A DNA stretch of 64,000 bases from Bacteroidota bacterium (GTDB taxonomy: Bacteria; Bacteroidota; Ignavibacteria; Ignavibacteriales; Ignavibacteriaceae), in NCBI GenBank assembly GCA_020161395.1, contig JAIUOE010000002.1, positions 310,001 to 374,000 of the forward strand. The letters run 5' to 3'. Shown in pieces: positions 36,319-47,793 of the stretch; positions within the stretch are counted from its first letter, which is position 1; the number at the start of each line of letters is the position of its first letter. Under the pieces are notes generated by a model. That model had not been told where the DNA came from. It was given only the letters and a program-made list of their open reading frames with translations, and searched no databases. A program made the position numbers and the translations under genes.

Positions 36319-38883
36319 TCACCTCACCTTATAAACCTTCATGGTCTCTTCCCCGAATTGGGAGATGACCCGGACGGCGATTTTGTGATTGTTTTCTTTT
36401 ATTTTGATCGGGTGTGAGCGGAAACCGTAGAGACGGTCGAACGCTTCCTCATCGATTTCGATTCTGAGGGTGTGTTCTACTTTTTTACGGGTGCCTTCTT
36501 TGGCAAGGTTGCTTAAGCCTTTTTTCCATTTGTTGAACTCATCTTTGTTGCCGCCACAGAAGAAAATCTGTTTTACTACGAAATTGCTGCTGTCATAGTC
36601 GTCATCAACCATCCAGTAGGCAATGTCGTGCAAATCACGGGGATTAACTTTGTCGCTGATGGGATCGTAAATATCCACTCCGAGTATCTCAACAGTTGCA
36701 AAGCCGTTTTCTTCCTCCACAAGGATGTCCGGTTCACCAATGGTGATGAAAGATGCTGCAGATTTGGCAGGCTTCTTTTTTAGGCCGTCTTGTAACAGAT
36801 CATCGTTCATCCGTACCTTTGTTACTTCGAAAGTGCCCATGCTCATGGTTTGTTGTGTATTGGCAATTTCACTTTCAAAACTGAATCCAAGGATAACAAG
36901 CCAGTCTGCATCTCCCAGACTGCGACACTCTTTTATTGCGTTATTCACAGCCATTTTACTTACTGTTCCAAACTTGGGACCAATATAAAAGTATGCTTTT
37001 CTCTCCCCTGTACCTGTATTGTAAAATCCCTCTGCATTAATATACTCTCCGGCAAGCAGTTCGACTCTTGAAAATTTTGCGTGCTCGTCTTTTCTGCCGT
37101 TCTTTATACCCGCAGAAAGCAGATGATCTTTGATAACATTTTCGAATGTTGAACTGTCTCCCGCTTTCTTTTCTTTTGCGAAATCATCCGGTGAAAGTGG
37201 TTCAAAGTTTTGAAGTGTCTCGACGGTAAATGGTCCCGTTACTCGCATAAGATTTTTATCAATTTCCGGTTGGTCATAAAGGATCTCTGTCTCAGGCGGT
37301 TCATTGTTTGCAAGGCTTTTTAGAGTTATTCGAGGGAATTTTTTATAGACAAATCCTTGCCTGATGTCTCTTGAAATTGAGTCATATAGTTTATAATACG
37401 GAAAGTTGGCAGTAAGTAATCTTTGCTTTGTGATATTCAGCGCAATTCTACTTGTATCAATTGTAATCCATCTTCTTCCCAAATTTTCAGCTACATATGC
37501 GGTTGTTCCACCCCCACAAGTTGGATCAAGGATAAGATCTCCTGGATCTGAGGACATAATGAGACAACGATGTATAACAAGTTGATTGGTTTGAACTACA
37601 TAGTCCTTGACCTCGAATGAATTGACAGTATCAAACCAAAAATTTGTTTCTTCCGATAGATGCCTATCACTTAAAAACCTCTTAAATAACAATCTTTCGC
37701 CAGAATTTACTATTCTGTCCAAATTTAATAGTCTTTCGATACCATCTTTAGTTGTTCGCCAGTGTCTATTTTGAGGCGGATAATAAGTATTACCTTGAAA
37801 ATCTATCCCGAATCCTCCAGTCGGAGAGGGGTCTTGGGATGTAAGATCATCCAAGGCCACAATATTATCTGGATTAAGTTGTACATCTTCTCCCAAATCT
37901 GATATTTTTACCAAATTTTTACCCTTTTCGTACCATTTAAACTTGACATCTCGTTCACCGATGTTTTTTCTACGATAGAGTGATCGGAATTTGATCAAAT
38001 CTTTTTTTCTTGCATACCAAATTATGTAATCATTTACTACGGGTAATAATTCTGAGGTCGCTCCAACAGTTTTTCTAAATGGTATGATACTGACAAAATT
38101 TTCGCTTCCAAAAACCTCATCCAACAAATTTCTTACTAAATGAATATTTTCATCAGAAATTTGAACAAAGCAACTTCCGCTTTCTTTTAAGAGATTTTTC
38201 GCAACCAGTAGACGATCTCTGAGATAACTGAGATAGGAATGAATTCCCAACTCCCAGGTATCTCTATACGCCTTGATAACTTCCGGCTCACCGGCGAGAC
38301 TTTCATCACTTCCGTCTTTTACATCTTTACTATTGAGTTTTACCTGCCAGTTACTGTTATATTTTACTCCGTAAGGCGGGTCGATATAAATGGTCTGTAC
38401 CTGGCCCGCCATTCCTTCTCTTTCAAGAAGGCTGGTCATTACAAGAAGGCTGTCCCCCTGAATCAACCGGTTGGTCCAGCCGTCAAAGTGACGGTAGTAG
38501 GAACTGATTTTGTCAAGTTCATCCCTGTCCAGCATGTTTCCAAACATTTCGTTGATGCTGAAAAGAGATTCCTCTTCATTAACGGAATGTTTGAGGCGAT
38601 AAAGATTTTTAATTATCAGTTCTGGTGTTATGTGTTCATGTCTGTAGAGGCTTCGGATGTCAACCTTGAGCAAATTCTGTCTGTCATCATTACCATACTT
38701 GTTCATCCAGAAGAGTTCAGGGTCGTGACCCCGTGTTACGACGGGATTAAGAGGAATCTCAAGTTGGGATTTACCGTTTTCCACAGCATCGTTTGCGAGC
38801 TCCAAACCTGCTTCCTCAGTAGAGGGGATCAGCAGCCGTTTTTCTTCTTTATGTTTTATTGAATCAATTCTGTTTGCCATCAT
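36319..38883 (-). CDS. mod: type III-like DNA methyltransferase (Mod)
   Basis: 854 residues. Catalytic motif IV DPPY is at residues 168-171, before SAM-binding motif [10 protein letters not shown] at 453-461, the beta-class order of type III Mod enzymes (N6-adenine). The ~285 residues between, encoded by a visibly AT-richer stretch, would hold the target-recognition domain. A large C-terminal part (about 500-854) probably contacts Res. The start overlaps the res stop by four bases. With Res it forms a restriction-modification complex; methylation protects host sites. Confidence 0.88.
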   Translation of the reverse strand: MMANRIDSIKHKEEKRLLIPSTEEAGLELANDAVENGKSQLEIPLNPVVTRGHDPELFWMNKYGNDDRQNLLKVDIRSLYRHEHITPELIIKNLYRLKHSVNEEESLFSINEMFGNMLDRDELDKISSYYRHFDGWTNRLIQGDSLLVMTSLLEREGMAGQVQTIYIDPPYGVKYNSNWQVKLNSKDVKDGSDESLAGEPEVIKAYRDTWELGIHSYLSYLRDRLLVAKNLLKESGSCFVQISDENIHLVRNLLDEVFGSENFVSIIPFRKTVGATSELLPVVNDYIIWYARKKDLIKFRSLYRRKNIGERDVKFKWYEKGKNLVKISDLGEDVQLNPDNIVALDDLTSQDPSPTGGFGIDFQGNTYYPPQNRHWRTTKDGIERLLNLDRIVNSGERLLFKRFLSDRHLSEETNFWFDTVNSFEVKDYVVQTNQLVIHRCLIMSSDPGDLILDPTCGGGTTAYVAENLGRRWITIDTSRIALNITKQRLLTANFPYYKLYDSISRDIRQGFVYKKFPRITLKSLANNEPPETEILYDQPEIDKNLMRVTGPFTVETLQNFEPLSPDDFAKEKKAGDSSTFENVIKDHLLSAGIKNGRKDEHAKFSRVELLAGEYINAEGFYNTGTGERKAYFYIGPKFGTVSKMAVNNAIKECRSLGDADWLVILGFSFESEIANTQQTMSMGTFEVTKVRMNDDLLQDGLKKKPAKSAASFITIGEPDILVEEENGFATVEILGVDIYDPISDKVNPRDLHDIAYWMVDDDYDSSNFVVKQIFFCGGNKDEFNKWKKGLSNLAKEGTRKKVEHTLRIEIDEEAFDRLYGFRSHPIKIKENNHKIAVRVISQFGEETMKVYKVR

Positions 38884-41800
38884 AAACTCTCTAATTTTTC
38901 AGTCAGTCTGTTTTTAATATCTCTTATTTCATCGGCTATTTCAATAAAATGCCATGTATTGAATCCAAATTTGTCTTTTATCGAATTGGCTGCCGGCAGC
39001 CATCTGTTTTCAACGAACCATTTTTTTCCATCCTTATCCTTGCTCATTCCCGTAATTTCGATGATGAGATTTATTGTTTCCCCGGATACTGTGTTGCATA
39101 CTGCTATGAAATCAGGGAAATAGATTCTCTCCTTCCCTTCCTTTACATAAGGAATCTGAAAAGAAAGGAAGTTGTTTTTCACATAGGAAATTACCTGAGG
39201 CATTTCATCCAGTGCTTTTGCAGCGATTTTTTCCCAGTCACTATCAGCAATAACGAAGTTTACATGACTCTTTACGGTTCTGTAAACCTCTTTGCTTGTC
39301 CTGCCGTGAACATACTTTGTACTGCCAATTTTGTTATAAAAATTAAGCACGGGTTTAATAAATTCGGAGTTATTACGGTGGGTGTTGATGCCTCTGAAGA
39401 TATGGTCGACAACCACTTTTGGCTCGAACAGATACACCAGTTTTCTGTATTTCTTTTCCGTGATTCCGATCAGTCTGATTTTATTCTCATACCAGTTAGA
39501 AACCACTTCCTTGCACGCCGGGAACAGTTCAAAATATGGGGTGCCATTTTCCTCGGAAAAATGGAACTTGATCAGACTTCTGGTGATGTCATAAATAATT
39601 TCCTGGTCTCTTTTTTCTAGGAACTCTTCAAGGGTCAAACCGCTCGTTTCGGGAGAAAAGGCAGTTTGCAGAGTTACATCAGTCGGATATTTTGTACCGT
39701 CAACTTCAAAATCGGAAACATCAGAAAAGTCGAATCTGATTTCATCCGTTCCCCTGTCAATTCTGTAACCAATGATATTGGGAAACTCAATTTCATAAGC
39801 CTCCTCCCGCTCAGGGATGGCTGTGATAATTGTGATCTCACCGGGATCAACAGGAGGTGATGTAGTTCCTCCCTTCATCATTTTGAAAGGAATACCTATG
39901 ATATGGGCATATTCGGGAGGGAATTTTTCCACAACAATTTTTCTTTTATCATCGACAGGATTCCCGTCTTTGTCGTAACCTTGCAGAATATAATTTGAGC
40001 GTCTTAGTGCCCTGCCGGCAACCTGCTCACATAACAGTTGGGATCCGAAAGCCCTTAATCCCATGATATGCGTAACTGTGTTTGCATCCCACCCCTCAGT
40101 CAGCATGGAAACCGAAACGATACATTTTACATGTGCCCCAAGTTTCCCAGGCTTACCCACGGTATTAACCACTTCACGGAGAATTTCGGCATCCGTGATA
40201 TCTTCCATGCTTCCACCACCGTGTTGCTGTGCATAATCCTTTTTGAATTCATCAATTTCAGATTTGAAAACTCTCTTAAAGTCATCACTGATTTGTCCCG
40301 AATCTTCAAGGGCATCGCTGTCGATAAGAAGAGTTGGCGGGCGTTTTTTTGCAAGCCCCGTAATCTCAAAATTATTAAATTCTTCGAATTTGCCATGAGC
40401 TATCTGAAGATTTCCCTTTTCATCCGTAAACTCATAACCGGCGAGATATTTATAGACCTCTTTTGATACAGAAGTGTTGTTGCAGACTACAATAAAAACA
40501 GGAGGTGCAGTAAGCAGATCCTGTTTCGCCTCATAAGCCTTTCGCAAACCTTCAGCATATTTATTATAATGATCGTGAAATTGAAAAAGAGCTGTTTGTA
40601 CGAGCAACGGCAATTTCGGAGGTTCTTCAACGAGTTTTACTCCGTCTTTGTTTGCTTCCGATTTCCTTTTCTTTTGCCCCATTTTCGGGAGCTCATCTCT
40701 GACATGCTCGTAGATATTGCGAAGTTTGCTTTCTTCAAGCTCCTGTGAGTTGTCGGAAACCGGCAGAAATGGGATTTTAACGAGTCCTGCCTCAATCGCG
40801 TCAATCAAACCAAAATCTGTGACAACCCAGCCAAAAAGGCTGTAATCCCGGTAACCTGATCCTCTCAGGTAGTAGGGTGTTGCAGAGAGATCATAGACCC
40901 CTTGCAAAGTAAACCTTTTTGATATCTCTTTTATTCCGGTGAACCATACTGCCGCTCTTACATTCTCATTTACTTCCTCATTATCTTCAGTCTTTTTCTT
41001 TGATTTGGGGAAATAGCAGTGATGAGCTTCATCGTTTATTACAAGCAGCCTGTTTTTCGATTTGGATTCACCGAGCAACCTGCGAAGTGTCAGCCCAAAA
41101 TCTTCGAGATTCCCCGAATCCATGGCATTTCCATAAATATCTTTTTTTCCGTCGAAAGGAGTCTTTTTATTTCCTTGAAGGGTTCTTTGTTCGAGAGCGT
41201 GATAGTTAGTAATGGTAAGTCTGGAATTCAATCCATTAATGAGGGCTTCATGCTGTCTTGGTACGAGATTTCGTTCACTGTAATAATCTTTTCGTTTTAT
41301 CCCCCTGTTTATGGTATCAACAAAGAGGACTCCAAGCCTGTCTTTAATGGTAATTCCAGGGGTAATGATAAGAAATTTATCCGCAAAACGGGTATCATTT
41401 CTATACTCGTGACGGTTCAGATAATGATAAAGAATGAGACAAGCCATTACCACCGTTTTTCCTGTACCCGTTGCCATCTTAAAAGCAATTCTTTCAAACC
41501 TGTTTTCAGGATCAGGCATTTCAACAGAGCGGAATTTTTCAAGTTCCGACAGAACAAAGTTTCCAAAATTCTCTTTCGGGGCAACTTCATTTAGGTAGAT
41601 GGCTGTTTCGATCGCTTCCTGCTGTGCAAAAAACAATCTGTGTGTGGAGATGCGATCGGGGTTATTAAACCAAAAGTCGAGGAGCTCTTTAGATATACGG
41701 GTAGTCCCGTGATATCCATTCTGCCTCCATTTTTTAATTTCTTCCCTTAACCTGTTAATGATGTGGGTCGAGTAATCATCCGCTAACTCAGCACCAAAGA

Positions 41801-41960
41801 GATTGTTTTGGTTGGTATCGGCAAAAGGAACCGAAGGAACTTCGGGTGAGAAAGGTCTTCTGCCCGGCATGATCTCTTCGTAATTGAGAGTGCCGTTAAG
41901 ATTAGTATAGTAGTGCCACTTTGGTTCTTCGTATGGAGAATTTAATATTGGATTTGACAA
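38880..41960 (-). CDS. res: type III-like restriction subunit (Res), DEAD/DEAH helicase-nuclease
   Basis: 1026 residues; likely start TTG at 41960. N-terminus [16 protein letters not shown] matches the family NCBI names BPTD_3080-like restriction endonucleases, as I recall. SF2 helicase motifs: Walker [12 protein letters not shown] (~162-172), DEAH in [22 protein letters not shown] and QVAGRALRR. The C-terminal nuclease region has P949-D950 and E968, but the residue where ExK is expected is Thr970 (EIT). Gene order is res then mod, the reverse of classical type III loci. Confidence 0.88.
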   Translation of the reverse strand: MSNPILNSPYEEPKWHYYTNLNGTLNYEEIMPGRRPFSPEVPSVPFADTNQNNLFGAELADDYSTHIINRLREEIKKWRQNGYHGTTRISKELLDFWFNNPDRISTHRLFFAQQEAIETAIYLNEVAPKENFGNFVLSELEKFRSVEMPDPENRFERIAFKMATGTGKTVVMACLILYHYLNRHEYRNDTRFADKFLIITPGITIKDRLGVLFVDTINRGIKRKDYYSERNLVPRQHEALINGLNSRLTITNYHALEQRTLQGNKKTPFDGKKDIYGNAMDSGNLEDFGLTLRRLLGESKSKNRLLVINDEAHHCYFPKSKKKTEDNEEVNENVRAAVWFTGIKEISKRFTLQGVYDLSATPYYLRGSGYRDYSLFGWVVTDFGLIDAIEAGLVKIPFLPVSDNSQELEESKLRNIYEHVRDELPKMGQKKRKSEANKDGVKLVEEPPKLPLLVQTALFQFHDHYNKYAEGLRKAYEAKQDLLTAPPVFIVVCNNTSVSKEVYKYLAGYEFTDEKGNLQIAHGKFEEFNNFEITGLAKKRPPTLLIDSDALEDSGQISDDFKRVFKSEIDEFKKDYAQQHGGGSMEDITDAEILREVVNTVGKPGKLGAHVKCIVSVSMLTEGWDANTVTHIMGLRAFGSQLLCEQVAGRALRRSNYILQGYDKDGNPVDDKRKIVVEKFPPEYAHIIGIPFKMMKGGTTSPPVDPGEITIITAIPEREEAYEIEFPNIIGYRIDRGTDEIRFDFSDVSDFEVDGTKYPTDVTLQTAFSPETSGLTLEEFLEKRDQEIIYDITRSLIKFHFSEENGTPYFELFPACKEVVSNWYENKIRLIGITEKKYRKLVYLFEPKVVVDHIFRGINTHRNNSEFIKPVLNFYNKIGSTKYVHGRTSKEVYRTVKSHVNFVIADSDWEKIAAKALDEMPQVISYVKNNFLSFQIPYVKEGKERIYFPDFIAVCNTVSGETINLIIEITGMSKDKDGKKWFVENRWLPAANSIKDKFGFNTWHFIEIADEIRDIKNRLTEKLESL

Positions 41961-42104
41961 GTATTCACCCGCTTATTTAAATCAAATTTCTTCATCTCAA
42001 ATTAGGAAATTTTATCTAATTTTTAACAACCTCTCTCAAACAAAATTCAAGCAAACTTATGCAACTACCCCGAATCTCTGAAGTTCCAAATCTCCAAACC
42101 TCAA

Positions 42105-42166
42105 CATTACTGCATTACTGCATTACTGCATTACTGCATTATTGGATTATTGGATTATTGGATTAC
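42105..42166. repeat. 8-base tandem repeat array (seven units)
   Basis: CATTACTG x4, CATTATTG x1, GATTATTG x2, then a partial unit GATTAC. The stop codon of the TPR-CHAT gene lies inside the partial unit and res starts ~145 bases away, with the array on its upstream side. An 8-base unit is prone to slippage. The rest of the 41961-42104 gap is AT-rich and contains a plausible but unproven res promoter (TTGTTA...TAATTTG on the minus strand). Confidence 0.9.
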
Positions 42167-45100
42167 CTGTAGTCCCCCACCATTATGAAAGGAGCCCAGA
42201 AATATGGAAATGCATATTTGGGGTTCTTAATCAGTTTAAGTTTGGCTTTTTGAAGAGCTTCACTCTTTGACATCGTTTTCAGGTTGGTGTAAAACTCTGT
42301 CATAAGGATGGAGGTTGCCTCGTCTTCCACCTGCCAAAGGGAAGCTACGACTGTTTGCACACCGATTTTAAGGAAAGCGTTTGCTGGAGATACAAGCCAG
42401 CCCTTGGCAAATTCCTCACTGATTGCTGTTTTGCAGGCGGAGAGAGTTACGAGTTTATAATTTCTCAGGTTCGTCAATCCCCACACCTCGTTAATTGTCA
42501 GTTGCCCGTCGGAGAGTGGATCCTGTCCGGCACCTTTTTTTGCCATGGTCAGAAACGACTTGGTTATTTCACCATAGTTCATGTTTCCATGGGTTGCTAG
42601 GTGGAGAGTGTTGAACTGTCCTTTGGCGAGAGAGCGGATTTTCTCCTCGGTGGCATCATCTTTTGAATAGATTTCTGCATCGGTAAACAGTTTTTTCAAT
42701 CCGTTTACTTCATTCTCTGAAGAAGGAAGTGATTTATCTGCATTGGCGAATGCGATCAGTTTGAACGGAACGGCTTCTTTTGCCATGTTTTGGGAGAATA
42801 CTTTGAAGGAGGTTACATAGAACAACAGGTGATCCTCCAGCAAGAACTTAACTTTTTCACCCGGTTGCGAGGAGATCAAAGTTTCAAACGGAAGATAATA
42901 GAGCTTTCCAAAAGGGACAACGCAAAGCTTTTTCTTCCCCTTGAATATCGATTTTACGGGCTGAACCAGCATCTGATAAAGCTCCATCGCAAGCTTTCTC
43001 TGCGGTGCAAGATACATTTCATCTTCCATCGTCATGCTTTTATTTTTAGGTGAGTAGGTGTCAGGATCAACCTCACCAATCTCTTTTGCAGGATAGGAAT
43101 CCTTCAGCATCGAGTAAAATTCAACGAGTTTCTGCTCGAGTTCATCTTTTTTGATGTTCATCACGACAGCACCGACTGTGTCGGAAGTGGCACCAAAAAT
43201 GTAGAGGTTGTTGTCGCCCATCAGGTAGGCAAGCACCGCAACATCATCGGGGATGAACTCCTGCCACTCAAGGAAACTTACAGGGTTAATGTTGTCTTTG
43301 AAATAATCGTCGAGACCCGGATTTTTTTGCACTGTCTGCATTATAAATTCAACATAACTGTTTTCAGCTACCTCGAGACTTGCCTCAAGACTCGCAATTT
43401 TCTCGTTGTTTCTTAGTTCTGCAGGTTTCGACTTCTCCTTTTGAAGCTCCTCTTCCAGACCCGATTTTTTATTTTTCAGTTCCTTCTCTTTTTCTATCGC
43501 CTCGTTTTGGTTTTTGTCATCAAATTTTGGAGTTACATTTCCAAACTGCTCTTTCAGCCCTTCATTATAACTCATATCGAGATAATAGAGAGCACTGTCC
43601 AACTGCCCTTTTTGGATGAAGGCGTTTATCAGCGCCTCATAAATTTTTACCTTCAAATCACCCGATGAGAAAAGCTTGGCAGCCTTGTCGCCTCCCACAA
43701 GTTTCCCCCGGATGTCAGAAAGTACATTCACTGCTTTTCTAAGGAAGGAAATTGAGGAATCCTGATTTTTTTCCTGCTGAAAATTCAGGGCTTTATAATA
43801 GTAGGAGTGATAGACCAGCTTGTTTGTCCCCAGCTCCTGCGAGAGTTTAATTGAATTATCAAGAAATTTATTGGAGGACTTGAAATCATTTTTGATGTAG
43901 TTGAGTCTGCCGAGCACAAGCGAACTGTACATCAGGTCGTTTCTGTCCTTCAGTTCGGTACTTAGATCATATGCAAGTTTCGCATACTTTTCTGCAAGAT
44001 CGGTCTTTTTGGTATCGATATAGAGTGATGCAAGGAGTCCGTAAGGAGTGGTCAGATATGTTTTTGCACCTGTTTTCTTGGCATGTTCGATCGACTTTAT
44101 CAGGAATTTCTCTGCCTCATCATATTTCTTTTGTTCATACAACACCTCACCGATGTTTGAAAGAACCGTCGCCCGGAAATCACCGAAATATTTCAATGAA
44201 TCGAGTATCGAAAGTGACTTTTGGAAATATGGAAGTGCTGCTGCGTAGTCACCCTGCCAGAAATAGACGGTTCCCATGTTATTCAGAGGTGTCGCTCTGT
44301 AATAGTCGTTTTCGAGCGATTTGTATATGCTGTCAGATTTTGAATAGTTATCGATCGAAAGCTGATATTCACCAAGAGAGTTGTAAATATTCCCGTATGA
44401 AATGAAAATGCTTGCAAGAGCCCACGGATTGTCGATCTTGTCGTAATAGCTGTAGGCGGTATCGAAAATCGCCTGAGCCTTCTTGTACTCACCCAAAACA
44501 CGGTTCAGATCACCTTTATAGAGGTAGACATCACCAAGAAGGTTGTTGTTGTTCATTTCCTTCGCCACAGCCTCTGCCTTAAGGAAGTAACCGAGTGCCT
44601 TGTCAAACTCTCCTCCGGCAATTGATGCGGAACCGAGATTTATCAGGACATTCCCGATCTCTGCCTTTTCCTGCATCGATTCATAAATCGCAAGTGCTGA
44701 ATCGAGATATTTACCCGAAATGGCGGATCCGCCGGTTTCAGAGTAGAGTAGACCTATCTGCTTGAAGCAGTAAGCAATCGGGGAATTGTTGCTGATTTCC
44801 TTCGCCATTTTCAGGGCACTGTTGAATATCACAAGAGCGGTATCAAAATTATTCCGGTAACCATACTGCAACTGACCAAGGTTTATCATACAGTAGATGG
44901 CATCGAGTTTGTCATTCACAAGAAGGTTGAGTTCCAGACTCTTTTTAAGAGCTGTGGTTGCATTAGCCACATCGTTGAATGTCATGTAGGCAAGCCCCTG
45001 TTCAAACCAGTTTTCCGCTATTGCATACTTGTCTTTCGATTTTTCCTTTATGGCGAGACTCTTGTTGAAGAAGTCGAATGTTTTCTCGAAATCTTTCAAA

Positions 45101-47781
45101 TATTTGTACATGGCACCGATGTTATCATACACCTCTGCCATCCCTTTTTCATCGTTTTGTGATTTGTAAAGTTCGACAGCCTTGTCAAAATATTCCATCG
45201 CTTTGCCGGGATCACCCTGTTTGCTGTAGAGTGACCCGATTTTTGAATAAGAGAAAGCCTGATCTGCCAGGTTTCCTGTCTTTATCCGGTGTTCAATCGC
45301 TTTGTTGTGGGCTTTTATTGCATCATCGAACTTGCCGAGATTCCAAAGTGCCTGCCCGATGTTCGACTGACACAGACCCGCATTGTCAAGATCTTCAAGT
45401 TCAAGATAAAGATTGTAACTTTTTGTATAGTTCTCGATTGCAATCTGGTATTCTCCGAGTTCGAAATAGGTATATCCCATGTCGAAAAGATTCTGTGCCT
45501 GTTTCTTTTTGTTACCCGTAATCAGGCTGAGTTCGTGGACTCTTTTGTAGATATCGAGCGATTTCTGATAGTTACCCATCTTCGAGTAGACATCGGCAAT
45601 ATTTCTTAATACTGTGAGCTTGTCGTCGGAAACAGATGTCCCCTTGCTCGAGTCGTAGGACGCAAGTGCAAGTTCATAAAACTCGACAGACTCCTTATAC
45701 TTGTCCATGCCTGCGAGCGAGTATGCCTTTCCCCAGTAGGTGCCCCCGAGTCTCTCCCACAGCCAGTCGGAGGGTTCGGTGGCAACCATTTTTTTCCTGA
45801 TTGCAAGACAACTGTCATAATATGCTATCGATTTTTCATATTGCTCAAGATCGGAATATAATATTCCCAGATTATGCTGATTCATAGCTATATACGATGT
45901 GTCTTTTACTAATCGTGCATACTCAAGACTTCTCTTGTAGGCGTATTCCGTTCCTGCCATGTCACCTTTTGCCTTGAGGTAAAGACCTCTTGCAAGGTAA
46001 ACTCTCTTGATTTTATCGTTGTTTTTCAACCAGTCTGCAAATAAAGTTGCAGCCAGGGAGTATTTCTCTGCTTCATCCATCAGTCCCTTGGGGTAAAGGT
46101 CTTCTGTGGAATCTGCAAACTTTCCGGGAATGTCATAATCTGCGATTGAAATGCTGTCGACCTCAAATATTTTTCGCAGATCCTTTTCACCGCTGGCTTT
46201 CAGGATCAGATTAGCGAGTTTGGTCTGGCCCGCTATGGCATCAGAGGAAATCCATGAAAAGTAGGACTCGATAAATTTGAAGGAGAGCCCGAGATATTTG
46301 GCGGGGAAATCTTTTATAAAATAGAGGAAGTGTTTTACGGTCTCCACATCGGATTTTCTGATCGCCTTGTCTACCGTAAGTCCTTTGAACTCACCTGTTT
46401 CTGCCGGTTTTTGATAAGCCGGGTCTTCTTTCACGAGATCATCAATGATACTGTAAATCGGAGGATAATCAGCGAGAAATATTTCAAGAATTTTTGCATC
46501 AAGTAATGGATCTGCGAGATAATTCAGTACACCGTAACTGTATAAAATATTTTGGGAATTGTCCCTGAATACGATTTCTGACTTCGCAACATCGAGAAGC
46601 GGTGTGGAGTAACCTGTTTTTCTGGCAACCGGAATGTAAGCGTGATCTACAATAAAAAGTTTTTTGTTCTTGTTTACACCGTCGAATAACTTAATCCCGA
46701 TTTTGCTTTTGTAATCACCAACATCGAGTACCCTTCCTTTTCCCAGACTGAAAACATCGTGGTCGGGAAGTTCAGGATATACACACGCCCACACATTTAC
46801 TTCAGATCCGGGTACCATGTTATCATATCTCCCGCCGAAAACTGTGGCAATCAGGGAGTCGGCAGTAATGTAATTTATGTCGGAGATGAAAAACACCCTG
46901 TTCTCGGTCTCTGTGGATGAAACCTTCCAAAGGTCCTTGTATTTCGGATCCTTCAAATGCCTGGCAAGCATGTCAAGATTGACCATCATCGTCATGGCAT
47001 TCACAAGGGTGGAATCGATATTCGATTCCTTTGCCAGCTTGACACTTTCCAGATAGCTCTCTTTTGCTTTTAAAAAATCACCTGTGTAAGAATACATGTC
47101 ACCGAGAGTCTTGTAAGACTCAGCAATTTGAGCTTTGTTCTTTTCAGTCTTTATTTCCTGCTCCAATGCCTGTATTTTTGCGGTTGCGCTTGCAAGCAGA
47201 GATTTGGAATCAGGAAGTTTTAATTCATATTTTTCTAGGAGTGTGGCATCTTTCTCCTTGCCGAAATAATTTATTGCGTCAATTATCAGGTCCTCTGTTT
47301 TGAAACCGGCGATATATTGTTCATAATAGTAGATGAGATTGTCGTAATATGTATCAACATATTTGTTGAGTTTTAATTCCTTCGATTTTTGGAGAGAAAG
47401 CTGAAAGTAGTCGAGAGCGAGCTCGTGTCTTTTCATGTTATTGTATGCCACGCCAATATTGTTAATGGCGATTACATAATTTTCATAATCCTTTTCCTGA
47501 TAAAAACCCTGAAGTGTGGAGTGCCACAAATTTATGGCAACATTGTATTTTGTGGAGTCGAAAGCTGTAAGAGCCCGGTTGAATATTTTTAGAAGTGAAT
47601 CGGAACTTTCCTTTTGAGATTCTGCCGTCAGCAGCCCTTTTGCAGAATGTTCTTCCTCCGCTACAGACACTTTTTTGGTCTCCTTGCCGCTGACGGGCGA
47701 AGAGCTCAGTTTGTAGCCTGAGACCACAATTATGGTTGCAATAAAGAATAAAAGTGTAACTTGTAAAACTCGCTTTTTCAT
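42163..47781 (-). CDS. giant secreted TPR-CHAT caspase-like protein
   Basis: 1872 residues. A signal peptide or anchor (RVLQVTLLFFIATIIVVSGY) is followed by TPR repeats at ~75-270, a non-TPR insert (~280-430, unrecognised), then some 20 more TPRs to ~1400. A charged coiled coil (~1455-1520) leads to a CHAT domain with catalytic His1731 in LATHG and Cys1783 in LSACKTA, both intact. CHAT domains are caspase/separase-fold proteases; TPRs bind partners. Predicted to act in the periplasm or at the inner membrane. It ends 12 bases downstream of a second CHAT gene and is divergent from a FecR/CHASE2-cyclase operon. Substrate unknown. Confidence 0.87.
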   Translation of the reverse strand: MKKRVLQVTLLFFIATIIVVSGYKLSSSPVSGKETKKVSVAEEEHSAKGLLTAESQKESSDSLLKIFNRALTAFDSTKYNVAINLWHSTLQGFYQEKDYENYVIAINNIGVAYNNMKRHELALDYFQLSLQKSKELKLNKYVDTYYDNLIYYYEQYIAGFKTEDLIIDAINYFGKEKDATLLEKYELKLPDSKSLLASATAKIQALEQEIKTEKNKAQIAESYKTLGDMYSYTGDFLKAKESYLESVKLAKESNIDSTLVNAMTMMVNLDMLARHLKDPKYKDLWKVSSTETENRVFFISDINYITADSLIATVFGGRYDNMVPGSEVNVWACVYPELPDHDVFSLGKGRVLDVGDYKSKIGIKLFDGVNKNKKLFIVDHAYIPVARKTGYSTPLLDVAKSEIVFRDNSQNILYSYGVLNYLADPLLDAKILEIFLADYPPIYSIIDDLVKEDPAYQKPAETGEFKGLTVDKAIRKSDVETVKHFLYFIKDFPAKYLGLSFKFIESYFSWISSDAIAGQTKLANLILKASGEKDLRKIFEVDSISIADYDIPGKFADSTEDLYPKGLMDEAEKYSLAATLFADWLKNNDKIKRVYLARGLYLKAKGDMAGTEYAYKRSLEYARLVKDTSYIAMNQHNLGILYSDLEQYEKSIAYYDSCLAIRKKMVATEPSDWLWERLGGTYWGKAYSLAGMDKYKESVEFYELALASYDSSKGTSVSDDKLTVLRNIADVYSKMGNYQKSLDIYKRVHELSLITGNKKKQAQNLFDMGYTYFELGEYQIAIENYTKSYNLYLELEDLDNAGLCQSNIGQALWNLGKFDDAIKAHNKAIEHRIKTGNLADQAFSYSKIGSLYSKQGDPGKAMEYFDKAVELYKSQNDEKGMAEVYDNIGAMYKYLKDFEKTFDFFNKSLAIKEKSKDKYAIAENWFEQGLAYMTFNDVANATTALKKSLELNLLVNDKLDAIYCMINLGQLQYGYRNNFDTALVIFNSALKMAKEISNNSPIAYCFKQIGLLYSETGGSAISGKYLDSALAIYESMQEKAEIGNVLINLGSASIAGGEFDKALGYFLKAEAVAKEMNNNNLLGDVYLYKGDLNRVLGEYKKAQAIFDTAYSYYDKIDNPWALASIFISYGNIYNSLGEYQLSIDNYSKSDSIYKSLENDYYRATPLNNMGTVYFWQGDYAAALPYFQKSLSILDSLKYFGDFRATVLSNIGEVLYEQKKYDEAEKFLIKSIEHAKKTGAKTYLTTPYGLLASLYIDTKKTDLAEKYAKLAYDLSTELKDRNDLMYSSLVLGRLNYIKNDFKSSNKFLDNSIKLSQELGTNKLVYHSYYYKALNFQQEKNQDSSISFLRKAVNVLSDIRGKLVGGDKAAKLFSSGDLKVKIYEALINAFIQKGQLDSALYYLDMSYNEGLKEQFGNVTPKFDDKNQNEAIEKEKELKNKKSGLEEELQKEKSKPAELRNNEKIASLEASLEVAENSYVEFIMQTVQKNPGLDDYFKDNINPVSFLEWQEFIPDDVAVLAYLMGDNNLYIFGATSDTVGAVVMNIKKDELEQKLVEFYSMLKDSYPAKEIGEVDPDTYSPKNKSMTMEDEMYLAPQRKLAMELYQMLVQPVKSIFKGKKKLCVVPFGKLYYLPFETLISSQPGEKVKFLLEDHLLFYVTSFKVFSQNMAKEAVPFKLIAFANADKSLPSSENEVNGLKKLFTDAEIYSKDDATEEKIRSLAKGQFNTLHLATHGNMNYGEITKSFLTMAKKGAGQDPLSDGQLTINEVWGLTNLRNYKLVTLSACKTAISEEFAKGWLVSPANAFLKIGVQTVVASLWQVEDEATSILMTEFYTNLKTMSKSEALQKAKLKLIKNPKYAFPYFWAPFIMVGDYR

Positions 47782-47793
47782 CTCAGTTCCTCG

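Noticed and set aside
42105-42166. Tandem array considered as a CRISPR remnant
   Set aside because: Units are 8 bases with no spacers and no cas genes nearby; it is a simple tandem repeat.
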